A DNA stretch of 5,625 bases. Origin: CAYLZO01 sp964387775 (GTDB lineage: Bacteria > Chloroflexota > Anaerolineae > JAAYZQ01). The notes below the pieces were generated by a model, which saw only the letters and a program-made list of their open reading frames with translations, had not been told where the DNA came from and searched no databases. Shown piece by piece: positions 5,590-5,625 of this stretch (position 1 is its first letter; the number at the start of each line of letters is the position of its first letter). The stretch spans positions 1 to 5,625 of the forward strand of contig CAYLZO010000291.1 in the NCBI GenBank assembly GCA_964387775.1. Direction: 5' to 3'. The position numbers and the translations under genes are program-made.

Positions 5590-5625
5590 TGTCATTCTGA
5601 GGAGCGAGCATAGCGAGCGACGAAG
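5590..5625. repeat. Dispersed intergenic repeat, 'TGTCATTCTGAGGAGCGA' type (partial)
   Basis: The sequence begins TGTCATTCTGAGGAGCGAGC and continues with AGCGAGCGACGAAG to the window end, with GCGAGC occurring twice. It resembles the 'GTCATTCTGAGCGAAGCGAAGAATC' family that I recall as a common intergenic repeat in many draft bacterial genomes, often followed by an inverted copy. Only the first part is in the window. It starts 15 nt after the higB stop, where higA would normally begin. Confidence 0.6.

Noticed and set aside
5256..5600. A 114-codon + strand frame overlapping higB
   Set aside because: The higB frame matches its family end to end; this other frame has no family features and would start on the -35 box.

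Overview
The window is about two-thirds GC in its main genes and holds a purine/nucleoside-type ABC importer of the BMP (basic membrane protein, COG1744-like) class, interspersed with toxin-antitoxin-type genes. A run of exactly 100 N and intergenic repeats at contig edges point to a draft or metagenome scaffold. The GC-rich lipoprotein-type binding proteins, the MNT/HEPN and HigB proteins and the GGGTATC intergenic repeats would fit a Chloroflexota (Anaerolineae/Caldilineae-like) bacterium, but that assignment is inferred from recall and is only moderately secure.

Layout, all on the + strand. (1) Positions 2-1690: 3' part of a substrate-binding protein carrying two tandem BMP domains in one reading frame. 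The C-terminal two-thirds of domain 1 is visible, followed by a Gly/Glu/Pro linker and a complete domain 2. (2) Positions 1691-1755: five GGGTAYC-like heptamers facing three inverted heptamers, forming an imperfect hairpin that runs into the gap. (3) Positions 1756-1855: 100 N of unknown true length. (4) Positions 1856-2585: a minimal nucleotidyltransferase (MNT, 5' end lost in the gap) overlapping a HEPN-domain gene. (5) Positions 2585-4171: a two-cassette ABC ATPase whose ATG overlaps the HEPN stop by one base. (6) Positions 4155-5252: the first permease, overlapping the ATPase by 17 nt. (7) Positions 5256-5574: a strong sigma70-like promoter driving a higB toxin gene, with the ATG so close to the -10 box that the mRNA is probably leaderless. 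(8) Positions 5590-5625: the start of a dispersed 'TGTCATTCTGAG'-type repeat.

The expected transporter unit is binding protein, ATPase, permease 1, permease 2. Here the binding protein is separated from the ATPase by a gap plus the MNT/HEPN pair. The second permease is not next to the first, and its place is taken by higB with no higA in the remaining 51 nt. The MNT/HEPN and higB segments are visibly lower in GC than the transporter genes (about 50-57% against about 73% in sampled 60-nt lines), consistent with separate acquisition. The best candidates for something unusual are the double-domain binding protein with divergent ligand-site loops and the transporter operon interrupted by TA-type genes.
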